Shown piece by piece: positions 25,394 through 33,440 of a DNA stretch of 36,091 bases. The notes beneath the pieces are model-generated. The model made no database searches. It was not told where the DNA came from and worked only from the letters and a program-made list of their open reading frames with translations. Origin of the DNA: Gammaproteobacteria bacterium (lineage in GTDB: Bacteria; Pseudomonadota; Gammaproteobacteria; Burkholderiales; Burkholderiaceae_C); contig JAHJOG010000153.1 of the NCBI GenBank assembly GCA_018820395.1, positions 1 to 36,091 of the forward strand. The letters run 5' to 3'. A program made the position numbers and the translations under genes. How positions within the stretch are numbered: the stretch's first letter is position 1; every line of letters starts with the position of its first letter.

Positions 25394-26383
25394 TCAGTCC
25401 GGCTTGATGCCGTTGTCCTGCATCAGCTTGCGGTACATCTCGAACTGCGCCTTGGTGGCTTCGCCGAGTTCCTGCGCGCTGCTGCCGCGCAGCGTCACGC
25501 CCTGCTCGACGATGCGGGCGCGCGTGTCGGGGTCGGCCAGCGCGGTGCGCACTTCGGCATTGAGTCGCTCGACGATGGGCTTGGGCGTGCCGGCGGGCAC
25601 CACCATGGCGAACCACGAGTTGAAGAAGAAGCCCTTCAGGCCCGATTCGTCGATGGTCGGCACGTCCGGGTATTGCTTGAGGCGCTCGTGCGTGGCCACG
25701 GCCAGCAGGCGCACCTTGTGGGCCTGCAGCAGCGAGGTGACGGTGCCCATGCCCTGCATGGCGGCATCGACCTCGCCGGCCGCGACGGCCACCGCCGCCG
25801 GCGTCGCGCCCTTGTACGGAACGTGCAGCATGTCGAGCCCGCCGGCGCGGCTGGCGAAGAGCACCATGCCGATGTGCTGCGGGCTGGCGTTGCCGCCGGA
25901 ACTGAAGCGCAGCTTGCCGGGCGAGGCCTTGGCCGCGGCAATGAAATCGGCGGCCGTCTTGTAGGGCGAGTCGACGCCGACCACCAGACCCCATTCGATG
26001 GTGCCGACCAACGACAGCGGGTCGAAATCCGTCAGCGCATTCCAGGGCGCCTTGGGCTGCACGTGCGGCACCATGGTGAGGATGCTGTCGTTGAAGCCGC
26101 CGAGGGTGTAGCCGTCCGGCGCGGCCTTGGCCACGCGGTCCGCGCCCAGCAGGCCCGAGGCGCCGGGCGTGTTCTCGATCACGATCGACTGGCCGAGGCC
26201 CTGCGACATCTTGGCCGACAGCACGCGCGCCGCCACGTCGACCGCGCTGCCCGCGGCCAGCGGGATGATCATGCGGATCGGTTTGTTCGGGTAGGCGGAC
26301 TGGGCATGGATGCCGGTGGCGGCGGCGAACGCCAGCAGCGCTGCGACGGCACCTCGGACGAGGATCTGCGGGGTGGTTCTCAT
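25394..26383 (-). CDS. Bug-family substrate-binding protein (TctC-like)
   Basis: A 329-residue periplasmic binding protein with a signal peptide (VRGAVAALLAFAAATGIHAQ) and Bug features: PIRMIIPLAAGSAVDVAARV, VIENTPGASGLLGADRVAKA and the VPYKGATPA loop. An AGGAG lies ahead of the ATG. It is in the second catabolic operon, between the Ldh-type dehydrogenase and the aldehyde dehydrogenase. No TctA or TctB is present, while a complete TRAP transporter is encoded further down the same operon, so this receptor is either an orphan sensor or works with a distant TctAB. Confidence 0.92.
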   Translation of the reverse strand: MRTTPQILVRGAVAALLAFAAATGIHAQSAYPNKPIRMIIPLAAGSAVDVAARVLSAKMSQGLGQSIVIENTPGASGLLGADRVAKAAPDGYTLGGFNDSILTMVPHVQPKAPWNALTDFDPLSLVGTIEWGLVVGVDSPYKTAADFIAAAKASPGKLRFSSGGNASPQHIGMVLFASRAGGLDMLHVPYKGATPAAVAVAAGEVDAAMQGMGTVTSLLQAHKVRLLAVATHERLKQYPDVPTIDESGLKGFFFNSWFAMVVPAGTPKPIVERLNAEVRTALADPDTRARIVEQGVTLRGSSAQELGEATKAQFEMYRKLMQDNGIKPD

Positions 26384-26416
26384 GGCGTGTCTCCTGTCTT
26401 TTTCGTGTGCCGGCGA

Positions 26417-27511
26417 TCAGGCCTCGGCGGCGGCGGGGTTGTGCAGCGTCCGCAGCGGGTCGATGCCGAGCTCGCGCGCCAGCGCATCGAGTTCGGCGTG
26501 CAGATTGGTGGCGATCGGAATGCCCGCTTCGGCATAGTCCCTGCGCCGCTCGTGGCTCTGCTCGCCCGGCAGGAAGATGCGCTCGACGCCGGGCAGGCGC
26601 TCGCTGTCGCGGATGTCGCGCACCAGCCGGTCGACCGCCGCCTTGAAGAATTGCGGCTCGCCGAAAGCCTTGAGATCGATGACCAGGATCGCCTGGCCGG
26701 TGTTGGTCGGCGTGGTGTGGTCGCGGTTGAAGTCGACCACCTCGCGACCCATGGCGGCGCCCTGCAGCGTGCCGGCCAACAGGCCGACGATGAGCGCCAG
26801 GCCGTAGCCCTTGTGGCCGCCGATCGGCAGCAGGAAGCCTTCATCGGCGCGCTGCGGGTCGAGCAAGGGGCGGCCCTCGCGGTCGATCATCCAGCCTTCG
26901 GGCATCGCTTCACCGCGCTTGGCCTTGGCCTTGACCTTGCCGTAAGCGGTGACCGTGGTCGCCATGTCGAGCAGCACCGCGGGCTCGTCGCCGGCCGGGA
27001 TGCCGGCTGCGATGGGGTTGGTGGACAACAGCATGCTCGTGCCGCCCCACGGCGGCAGATGGTTGGCATTGCCGACCGCGAAATACAGGCCGATCATGTC
27101 GTGCGCGATCGGCATGCGGGCATAGAGCGAGGCCGGCCCGGCATGGTTGCTGGAGCGTGCGCCGACCCAGGCCACGCCCGCGGTGCGTGCCTTTTCGATC
27201 GCCAGCTCGGCCGCGCGCGACACCACCAGGTGCCCCATGCCGTTGTCGCCGTCGACCACCGCCATGGCAGCGCGCTCGTGGACGATGCGGATGTCGGGCC
27301 GGGTGTTGATGCCGCCGGCCTGGATGCGTTTGACGTACTGCGGCAAGCGGATCGCGCCGTGGCCGTCGGAGCCCTGCAGATCGGCATCGGCCATCAGGCC
27401 GCCGACCTTCTCGGCATCCGCCTGCGGGAGCCCGACGCGTTCCAGTGCGGCGGCGATGAATCGCTTCAAGGGGGCGTGGCCGACGCGCGTCGAGCTCGAG
27501 TCTGTGGTCAT
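26417..27511 (-). CDS. Ldh-family NAD(P)-dependent 2-hydroxyacid dehydrogenase (malate/L-lactate dehydrogenase type)
   Basis: A 364-residue member of the Ldh/MdhLS family, which oxidises 2-hydroxy acids such as malate, L-lactate, sulfolactate or ureidoglycolate and reduces some imino acids. The fold is unlike the classical Rossmann lactate dehydrogenases. Key segments are GSDGHGAIRLPQYVKRI (H51, R55), DGDNGMGHLVVSRAAELAIE, GARSSNHAGPASLY and PIGGHKGYGLALIVGLLAG. It is the first gene of the operon after the LysR regulator gene and LysR-type palindrome. A hydroxyacid to ketoacid oxidation is the likely first internal step. Confidence 0.92.
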   Translation of the reverse strand: MTTDSSSTRVGHAPLKRFIAAALERVGLPQADAEKVGGLMADADLQGSDGHGAIRLPQYVKRIQAGGINTRPDIRIVHERAAMAVVDGDNGMGHLVVSRAAELAIEKARTAGVAWVGARSSNHAGPASLYARMPIAHDMIGLYFAVGNANHLPPWGGTSMLLSTNPIAAGIPAGDEPAVLLDMATTVTAYGKVKAKAKRGEAMPEGWMIDREGRPLLDPQRADEGFLLPIGGHKGYGLALIVGLLAGTLQGAAMGREVVDFNRDHTTPTNTGQAILVIDLKAFGEPQFFKAAVDRLVRDIRDSERLPGVERIFLPGEQSHERRRDYAEAGIPIATNLHAELDALARELGIDPLRTLHNPAAAEA

Positions 27512-27742
27512 GGAAAGGCGCTGGCGGTAAGAGGCAGGCAGCGTGGCGCGATGCCCCGCCTGCGAGAAGTTCGAGGCCGCAGTCTAGGAAGCGGGTTCGT
27601 GCGCGTCCAATGCCGAATTCGTTCGCTGCCATCTTGGAATGAGATGGCAGGTTGCCAGTCGCTCTTGGAGCTGCGCGCTCTTCATGCGCGATGCGTCGAG
27701 CGGCCCGGCGAGCGCGTGGCCCCGCGCTCGAGCGGCAGGCTG
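27512..27742. other. Regulator-to-operon intergenic region
   Basis: No gene is seen in these 231 bases between the regulator stop and the first enzyme gene. The clear element is the 25-base palindrome at 27626-27650. No confident -35/-10 pair was found, but the promoter of the leftward operon should lie here. Confidence 0.5.
27626..27650. promoter_or_regulatory. Predicted LysR-type regulator binding site
   Basis: CTGCCATCT (27626-27634) and AGATGGCAG (27642-27650) form a perfect 9-bp palindrome around TGGAATG. The core is ATC-N9-GAT with T-N11-A at 27632-27644, the classical LysR-family box. It lies 115 bases before the first enzyme gene and 92 bases after the end of the lysR-type gene, where an activator site is expected. 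Confidence 0.65.
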
Positions 27743-28696
27743 CTAGCGGGCCGGCATCTGACGTTCGGTGGCGCGCTGTGTGCGGCGCCCCGCACCGAGC
27801 GAAAACACGCCGCGCCGGGCCAGCTCGGCGAACTCGGCCTGCACCAGTTCTTTCATGACCGCGATGCCCGCCGCGGGCCGCAGCTCCGTGCGCGTGGCCA
27901 GCATCAGGATGCGGCTCAACGGGATCCCCGACACCTCCGAGAAGGTCACGCTGCGCAACGCCCGCGCGTCCGACGCGAACACCGACACGGGCATCAGGGT
28001 CGCGCCGCTGCCGCGCAGCACGAGCTCGCGGATGGAATCAATGGAGTCGATCTCGGCCTGCACCTGCAGCGTGGCGCCGAGCGCGGCCAGCTGACGCTCG
28101 ACGATGCCGCGATGGAGCTTGGAGATCAGCACCGGCACGGCCGACAGTTGCTCGGGCGTGATCACCGCGCCGCGCTTTTGCGCGAGCGGACTCACCAGCG
28201 CGAAGGGTTCGCCGACCAGCGGTTGCAGGGCGAAGGGCTTGTCGGTTTCAGGGCTGGTGACCACCGCCACGTCGATCAGGCCGCGGTGCAGCCAGTCGAG
28301 CAGCACGGGCGTGAAAGCCTCGCGCACGCTGAGCTTGATGCCGGTGGGCGAGCGCTGGCAGCGTTCATACAGGCCCGGCACCAGCACGCGCCCCAGCGTG
28401 GGCGAGGTGCCCAGCGTGACCATGGCTTCGGCGTGCGGGCCACCGTCGGACAAATGACCCCGGATGCGCGAGGCTTCGTCGAGGATCTTGGTGGCCGAGT
28501 CGTAGAGTGCCACACCCGCCGGCGTCAGCCGCACACCGCGCGGCAGGCGCCGGATGAGCGCGACGCCCAGGTCGTCTTCGAGCACGCGGATGTGCCGACT
28601 GAGTGCCGACTGCGCCACGCAGACGCGCTCGGCCGCTGCGGTGAAGCTGCCGGCTTCGGCGATCGCCACGAAATAGCGCAGTGCGCGCAGGTCCAT
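27743..28696 (-). CDS. LysR-family transcriptional regulator
   Basis: A 317-residue LysR-type regulator. The winged helix-turn-helix is at about residues 5-60: LRYFVAIAEAGSFTAAAERV, VAQSALSRHIRVLEDDLGVA and LIRRLPRGVRLTPAG. The rest is the two-lobed effector domain. It is in the same orientation as, and directly upstream of, the catabolic operon, with 231 bases between them that contain a LysR-type box. It resembles the CbbR/CynR-like regulators used for aromatic and organic acids. The effector is probably the operon's substrate or an intermediate. Confidence 0.94.
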   Translation of the reverse strand: MDLRALRYFVAIAEAGSFTAAAERVCVAQSALSRHIRVLEDDLGVALIRRLPRGVRLTPAGVALYDSATKILDEASRIRGHLSDGGPHAEAMVTLGTSPTLGRVLVPGLYERCQRSPTGIKLSVREAFTPVLLDWLHRGLIDVAVVTSPETDKPFALQPLVGEPFALVSPLAQKRGAVITPEQLSAVPVLISKLHRGIVERQLAALGATLQVQAEIDSIDSIRELVLRGSGATLMPVSVFASDARALRSVTFSEVSGIPLSRILMLATRTELRPAAGIAVMKELVQAEFAELARRGVFSLGAGRRTQRATERQMPAR

Positions 28697-28767
28697 CGAG
28701 GTCTTCCGTTGATCGAGACCCGCCGCCTGCGCTGGACCGAGCCAGCTTGAAATGATATGCCAACGAT

Positions 28768-28782
28768 GGCGGCGAGGCCGCC
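28768..28782. terminator. Small hairpin between mscS-type and lysR-type genes
   Basis: GGCGGC-GAG-GCCGCC, a perfect 6-bp stem with a three-base loop, lies 17 bases beyond the mscS-type stop. No T-run follows on the minus strand, so it may be only a weak terminator or a 3'-end stabiliser. The surrounding 103-base gap holds no gene. Confidence 0.3.
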
Positions 28783-28799
28783 TCGGGCCTGCGCCTGGC

Positions 28800-30011
28800 T
28801 CAGGCTGCGCCCGGCTGGCCTGCTTGAAGACCGGCGGGTGAGCGGGCGGACTCGAGGCGCTGGCCGTTCTGGCCGTCCTGCCCGTTCTCTCGGTTCTGCT
28901 CCGGCCGACCCGCCGGCTCGGACATGCCGCGCTCCACCGCTTCAGGCACCGTCGCGATGTGAACCGTGCGCGTGGGAAAGGCGAAGTCGACGCCGATCGC
29001 GGAAAGCTCGCGCATCAGTTGCAGATTGAGCCTCTGCTGCTCGTCCATGTAGAGCCCGAAGTCCGGGTCTTTCACGTAGTAGACGACTTCGAAGTCGAGC
29101 GAGCTGTCGCCGAAGCCCTGGAAGTGGGCGCGATCCAGGCGCAGCTTGTCGCGTTCCCCGATGAGGCGCTTGACGATGCCGGGCACCGCTTCGGCCTGCT
29201 CGGGCGTGGCGTCGTAGGTGATGCCGAACTTGAACACGATGCGCCGCTCGGCCATGCGCTTGTAGTTCTTCACCACCTGCTTGAGCAGGTCGGTGTTGCC
29301 GACGATGATCTGCTCGCCGCTCAGGCTGCGGATGCGGGTGGTCTTCAGGCCGATGTATTGCACCGAGCCCAGGTTGGAATCGAAGGCAATGAAGTCACCG
29401 ACTTCGAAGGGCTTGTCGACCGCGATCGACAGCGACGCGAACAGATCGCCCAGCACGTTCTGCACGGCCAGGGCGATCGCGATGCCGCCCACTCCCAGGC
29501 TGGCGACGAAGGCGGTGATGTTCACGCCCAGGTTCGACAGCACGGCCAGCAGCACGGTGGCCCACAGCAGCGTGCGCAGCGACCACGACAGGAGCGTGGC
29601 CGACGCGCTCACCTGCGTCATGCCCGCGGTGCTGTGGAGTTCCTGGTAGCGCTTGAGGCCGACGGTGATGGCCCGCGTGAGCCAGACGCCGAGCTGCATC
29701 GCCAGCGCGATGAACCACAGATGGCTGACGCGCGAATTCCAGCGATCGGACAGGTCGAGCATGCTGACGCCGATCAGCACCGACGCGAGCACCAGGAAGA
29801 TGCGGTTGGTGGCTGCGATCACTTCGACCAGGCTGTCGTCGAAATGGTTGGCGGTGCGCGCCGTGATCTTGCGCATGCGACCGATCGCGAAGCGCAGCAC
29901 CACGCTGATGATCAGATAAGAGCCCAGCGAGACGGCGACCGCCAGGCCGATGTTGGTCAGCGAAACGCCGAGGAAGGTGAGGTTGTCGAATTGCGAGAAA
30001 TACTCTGTCAT
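28800..30011 (-). CDS. MscS-family mechanosensitive ion channel
   Basis: A 403-residue small-conductance mechanosensitive channel homologue that releases solutes under osmotic downshift. Four hydrophobic segments precede the pore helix, which is glycine/alanine-patterned (FVASLGVGGIAIALAVQNVL) and followed by GDLFASLSIAVDKPFEVGDF, the family signature. The C-terminal cytoplasmic beta domain runs to about 350. The last 45 residues are low-complexity, rich in G, N, Q and R (NRENGQDGQNGQ). That tail is unlike the ordered part and is probably disordered. It appears to be a single-gene unit. Confidence 0.92.
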   Translation of the reverse strand: MTEYFSQFDNLTFLGVSLTNIGLAVAVSLGSYLIISVVLRFAIGRMRKITARTANHFDDSLVEVIAATNRIFLVLASVLIGVSMLDLSDRWNSRVSHLWFIALAMQLGVWLTRAITVGLKRYQELHSTAGMTQVSASATLLSWSLRTLLWATVLLAVLSNLGVNITAFVASLGVGGIAIALAVQNVLGDLFASLSIAVDKPFEVGDFIAFDSNLGSVQYIGLKTTRIRSLSGEQIIVGNTDLLKQVVKNYKRMAERRIVFKFGITYDATPEQAEAVPGIVKRLIGERDKLRLDRAHFQGFGDSSLDFEVVYYVKDPDFGLYMDEQQRLNLQLMRELSAIGVDFAFPTRTVHIATVPEAVERGMSEPAGRPEQNRENGQDGQNGQRLESARSPAGLQAGQPGAA

Positions 30012-30225
30012 GCAGGTGGGGCCTTGGAAGACATTGCGGTTCTGGAAAGCGCTCGGTGGCGGCGGGCGACCGGGGCGGCACCGGCAAGCGATGCCGATTC
30101 CGGCAAGAACGCAGCCCGGCGAGTACTGCGAGGGTTGCGGCCTTCAAGGCGCCGCGTTGCATGCCATGCGATGACGGCCTGCACGTCCGGCAAGGGACGG
30201 GTGTTCGAATTTTCCCACGAACGAC

Positions 30226-30246
30226 AAAAGCGCCGCTCGGCAGCGC
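30226..30246 (-). terminator. Intrinsic terminator of the VWA-protein gene
   Basis: On the minus strand GCGCTGC-CGA-GCGGCGC (one G-U pair) is followed immediately by TTTT, 43 bases after the VWA-gene stop. This is the most canonical intrinsic terminator in the window and separates the VWA gene from the mscS-type gene downstream. Confidence 0.65.
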
Positions 30247-30288
30247 CCATTGCGGCTTCGGGGTGGATCCAGGCGACCGAGGGCGGCG

Positions 30289-31326
30289 TCAGGCCATGCG
30301 CCCGTACCAGACGAGCGACAGCGTGGCGGCAGCCAGTGCCAGCAGCGCCGACAGCAGCGCCAGCGGGCCGGCAAGCTCGGTTTCACGTGTCTGCACCTGC
30401 AGGCGGGAACCGAGGTTCTGATAGACGCCGCGCAGCGCTTCGGCAGTGCCTGCGTGGTGGTATTCGCCGCCGGTCATGCGGGCCACTTCGCGCAGCGTCG
30501 GCTCGTCGAGCTTCATGTAGATCGCCATGCCGTCGGGTGTGCTGACGTCGCCGTCCACCGTGCCCAGGCCGACCACGTAGATGCGCACGCCGCGGTCGGC
30601 GGCCATCCGGGCCGCCTGCAGGGTGTCGACGCCGGTGGTGCGGCGGCCGTCGCTCAGGAGGATGATGGCGGCCGCGTCGTAGGACCCCGGCGGCACAGGC
30701 GCAACCTGTGTGGGCGGCGGTCGGGCGCGGTCGTCGAGGTTGCGGCCACGCGTCATCCGGCCTAGCGTCAGGCTGGAAAGATCGATGTGTTGCTCCGGAA
30801 AGAGCTCGGCCAGGCACAGCACGATGGCGTCGCCAACGGCAGTGCCGATCTGCATCTGGAAGGCGTCGATGCTCGCAACGAGCGAGTCGCGATCCAGCGT
30901 GGGCCGCTGCACCATCTGGCTGCTGCCCGCGAAGGTGACCAGCCCAACCTCGATGCGGGCCGGCAGGTCCTTGAGGAAGAGCTTGGCCGCATCCTGCGCG
31001 GCCACGATCCGGCTGGGCTTGACGTCGGTGACGCGCATGCTGAGCGACACGTCGATGGCCAGCAGAATGGTCGACCGCGCCCACGGCAACGGAACGCGCG
31101 CCACGGGCCTTGCGGCGGCGAGCAGCAACCCCGTGCAGGCCAACAGAAACAGCGCAGGCGGCAGGTGGCGTCGCCAATGGCGCCCAGCGCTCGCGGCACG
31201 CACGACGCCGAGGCTGCTGTAGTGCAGCGCCGCCTTGCTGCGGCGCCGCAGCAGCCACACGTAGGCGGCCACCAGCAGCGGAAGCGCCAGCAGGTACCAC
31301 AAGACGTCGGGCCACAGGAAGGACAT
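30289..31326 (-). CDS. von Willebrand factor A domain membrane protein (BatA-like)
   Basis: A 345-residue protein with two N-terminal helices (about 7-27 and 55-72), a VWA domain (about 85-305) and a C-terminal helix (about 318-342). The MIDAS metal motif is present: D92, S94 and S96 in AIDVSLSM, with the later ILLSDGRRTTGVDT. BatA-like architecture is recognised, but an insert with PPPTQVAPVPPGS and a loop NLDDRARP occur mid-domain. The start is taken at the ATG where hydrophobic sequence begins. The usual partners (MoxR ATPase, DUF58, BatB) are not next to it. A terminator follows, so the gene stands alone. Confidence 0.88.
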   Translation of the reverse strand: MSFLWPDVLWYLLALPLLVAAYVWLLRRRSKAALHYSSLGVVRAASAGRHWRRHLPPALFLLACTGLLLAAARPVARVPLPWARSTILLAIDVSLSMRVTDVKPSRIVAAQDAAKLFLKDLPARIEVGLVTFAGSSQMVQRPTLDRDSLVASIDAFQMQIGTAVGDAIVLCLAELFPEQHIDLSSLTLGRMTRGRNLDDRARPPPTQVAPVPPGSYDAAAIILLSDGRRTTGVDTLQAARMAADRGVRIYVVGLGTVDGDVSTPDGMAIYMKLDEPTLREVARMTGGEYHHAGTAEALRGVYQNLGSRLQVQTRETELAGPLALLSALLALAAATLSLVWYGRMA

Positions 31327-31471
31327 CGGCAAGCGCGTTGCGTGGGGCGAGCGAAGGGGTGCGCGCAGGGCACTTGCGTCGCAGCAGCATCGTGCACGCG
31401 AATCACGCCGGGCGCAACGCACACACCAAGCGTGGGGTCGCAGCGCACTCGCAAGGGCCGTCTGCGCTCCC

Positions 31472-31498
31472 TCGCGCTGCATCGCGCTGCATCGCGCA
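31472..31498. repeat. Short tandem repeat TCGCGCTGCA
   Basis: Two and a half copies of the 10-base unit TCGCGCTGCA sit in the 290-base gap between the divergent VWA gene and small membrane-protein gene. Nothing else is visible in that gap except promoters that I could not place. A by-product is a TGCA-N6-TGCA at 31478-31491. Confidence 0.6.
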
Positions 31499-31616
31499 GG
31501 GTTGTCGTGCCCTCGGTCGCGTGGTCGGTCGCGCGCTCGGCGACGGCAAGTAGCGCGAGTCGATACCGCTGCATTCCGACGCTGACCGATGCGCGCAGGC
31601 TTCCTAGAGTGCGACC

Positions 31617-32042
31617 ATGAATCCGCTCACCCCACTCTCCACAGGCGTCCGTTTCTTCCAGCGCCACGAGGCGGCCAGCGCACACCACCGCACCCGCGCG
31701 GACGATCTGGAAGAGCCCGATTGGGCCAGCTCTGTCCACGGGCCAGCGCCGCGCTCGACGCCTCAGGAGTGGCGCTTCTGTTGCTTTCTTCTCTGCATGG
31801 CCATGACGGCCCTGCCACTGCTCTGCATTCGCTGGACCTCGACCGACGCCGGGCAACGCGCCTCGATGGTCGGCGATGCAATCCTCCTGGCGCTGCCGGT
31901 CGCGCTGCCCCTCCCCTTTCTCTTGCTGGCGTGCATCAGCGCGCTGGTCTTTCATCCCGCATCGCGCACACGCGAAACCTGGGCCAGCTTTCTGGCTGCG
32001 CTGGCCATCGGCGCCGCGGCCGCGTGCGCAGTGGCGAGCTAA
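31617..32042 (+). CDS. Hypothetical small membrane protein
   Basis: A 141-residue protein I do not recognise. The first 50 residues are polar and rich in H, R and D. Then three hydrophobic helices follow: about 52-72 (CCFLLCMAMTALPLLCIRW), 86-112 and 121-140. Cysteines are frequent in the first helix. No strong ribosome binding site precedes the ATG. The stop overlaps the stop of the convergent AsmA-like gene. The TM pattern and lack of frame problems argue for a real gene, but its function cannot be inferred; another start could be used. Confidence 0.6.
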   Translation: MNPLTPLSTGVRFFQRHEAASAHHRTRADDLEEPDWASSVHGPAPRSTPQEWRFCCFLLCMAMTALPLLCIRWTSTDAGQRASMVGDAILLALPVALPLPFLLLACISALVFHPASRTRETWASFLAALAIGAAAACAVAS

Positions 32043-33352
32043 CGAGGCGCGCCGCGCTTGTTGTCGCGACGCATCTTGGGGGCGTCTTCGTCCTCGAACA
32101 ACTTGTCCAGTTGCTGACCGATGCGCGCGCCGATGGCGGTACCGACACCGGGCAGCACCGCCGAGCCGACCGCCGCACCGGCCAGCGCCTTGCCGGTCAG
32201 CGACAGCGTCGGGTCGTCGAGCGTGCCGCCGAGCTTGAGCGGCATGCCCACCACGCCGTCCACGATGTCGACCGCGGCCTCGCCGTCCAGCTTTCGATTG
32301 AGCACCGTGGCGCTTCCGCTCGCTAGAAGAAATCCGGAGCGCGCTCGCAGGTCGGTGTAGCGCATGACCGTGCCGTCCGGTGTGACCTGGGTGTCGAGGG
32401 TGCCGACGAGTTCGTCCAGCGGGGTCTGCCCACCGCGCACCGTTCCTGCCGAGCGAACGGCGGCCGCGAGATCGAAGCCGTCCAGACGCGCCGGTTTGAC
32501 GCTGAACCGGGTGCGCGTATGAAGCCGGCCGGCGAGTTGCGGCAGACTTTCGCCCTCGGCATCGACCACGGTCCGACCGGCCACGGTCCCTTGAACCGCG
32601 CTGCGGCGCTTGAAGGCACGGAGCATTTGCGCGATGTCCACGCCCTTGGCCTCGAGGCGGGCGACGAGATGCAGCCGGTTGTCGGACAGCGATTCGAGTT
32701 CGGCCTCGCCGCTCCACGTGCCACCGCCGACGTGGACGACGGCCTGCCAACGGTCCTCGCTGCCCTGGCGCTCGAGAACGAGCCGCGCCTCGGGCGTCGC
32801 ATCGGAACGCCAGGCTTCGGCCTTGCGCGGCCGCCAGCCCGCATCGAAGTCGACGTCGGCGTCGTACGCCAGCCCGATGTCGCGACGGTCGATCCACGTG
32901 ATGTCGCGCAGCTTCAAGTGCCGAACCGGGACGTCGCCGAAGTGCCAGCTGCCGCTCACCGCAGCCAGGGGATGGCTGGAATCCCAGCGGCCCCTGAATG
33001 CGCGGACCGAGCTGCTCGGCAGGACGACGCCATCGACTTCGATCGTGTCGACGGCGAGCCGGCGCTGCCAGAGTTCACCGAGCCTGGGATACAACACGAT
33101 TCGCCGCACCGTGATCGGCGCCGGCTGCGCCGTGGCGACGTCGCTGATGACGATGGCCGGCGTGGGCCGAAGCGTCCACTGCACGCCGCCCACGCGCAGG
33201 GCCACGCCGGTGGCTTTCTCGAAGCGCGCGCCGACATCTCGCGCCAGGTCGGCTTCGGAAGGCAGCAATACCCATGCGACCAGAAAGAGGCCACCCACCA
33301 GCACCGCCAGCGCGATCGCCGTGCGGGTCAACCATCGTGCAGCGCGTGTCAT
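32039..33352 (-). CDS. AsmA-like envelope protein
   Basis: A 437-residue protein with one N-terminal membrane helix (about 9-31, TAIALAVLVGGLFLVAWVLL) followed by a long periplasmic, beta-rich region. The AsmA-like character shows in an early pattern of beta strands with PAIVISDVAT and RRLAVDTIEVDGVVLP and a late GMPLKLGGTLDDPTLSLTG. AsmA-family proteins affect lipid transfer and outer-membrane homeostasis. The C-terminus ends with an arginine-rich tail (KMRRDNKRGAPR). It is a lone gene, divergent from the thioesterase (88-base gap). The family assignment is moderate; some repeats are diverged. Confidence 0.78.
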   Translation of the reverse strand: MTRAARWLTRTAIALAVLVGGLFLVAWVLLPSEADLARDVGARFEKATGVALRVGGVQWTLRPTPAIVISDVATAQPAPITVRRIVLYPRLGELWQRRLAVDTIEVDGVVLPSSSVRAFRGRWDSSHPLAAVSGSWHFGDVPVRHLKLRDITWIDRRDIGLAYDADVDFDAGWRPRKAEAWRSDATPEARLVLERQGSEDRWQAVVHVGGGTWSGEAELESLSDNRLHLVARLEAKGVDIAQMLRAFKRRSAVQGTVAGRTVVDAEGESLPQLAGRLHTRTRFSVKPARLDGFDLAAAVRSAGTVRGGQTPLDELVGTLDTQVTPDGTVMRYTDLRARSGFLLASGSATVLNRKLDGEAAVDIVDGVVGMPLKLGGTLDDPTLSLTGKALAGAAVGSAVLPGVGTAIGARIGQQLDKLFEDEDAPKMRRDNKRGAPR

Positions 33353-33440
33353 GGTCGGAGCTTAGCGCTGCCGACGCGTCGGCGCGCATCGAAATGCCCG
33401 CGTCGCTATAGTCGAAAGCGCACTGACACGGAGAACGCGC

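Noticed and set aside
24029-28750. A 1573-codon open frame on the plus strand, antisense to five clear genes
   Set aside because: Its translation is rich in H, R, G and A with no domain, and it mirrors the third-codon GC bias of the genes on the other strand. The opposite strand has complete catalytic motifs.
31327-31482. Extension of the VWA protein by 52 residues
   Set aside because: Cysteine/arginine-rich, no family match, and it would precede the natural membrane helix start.
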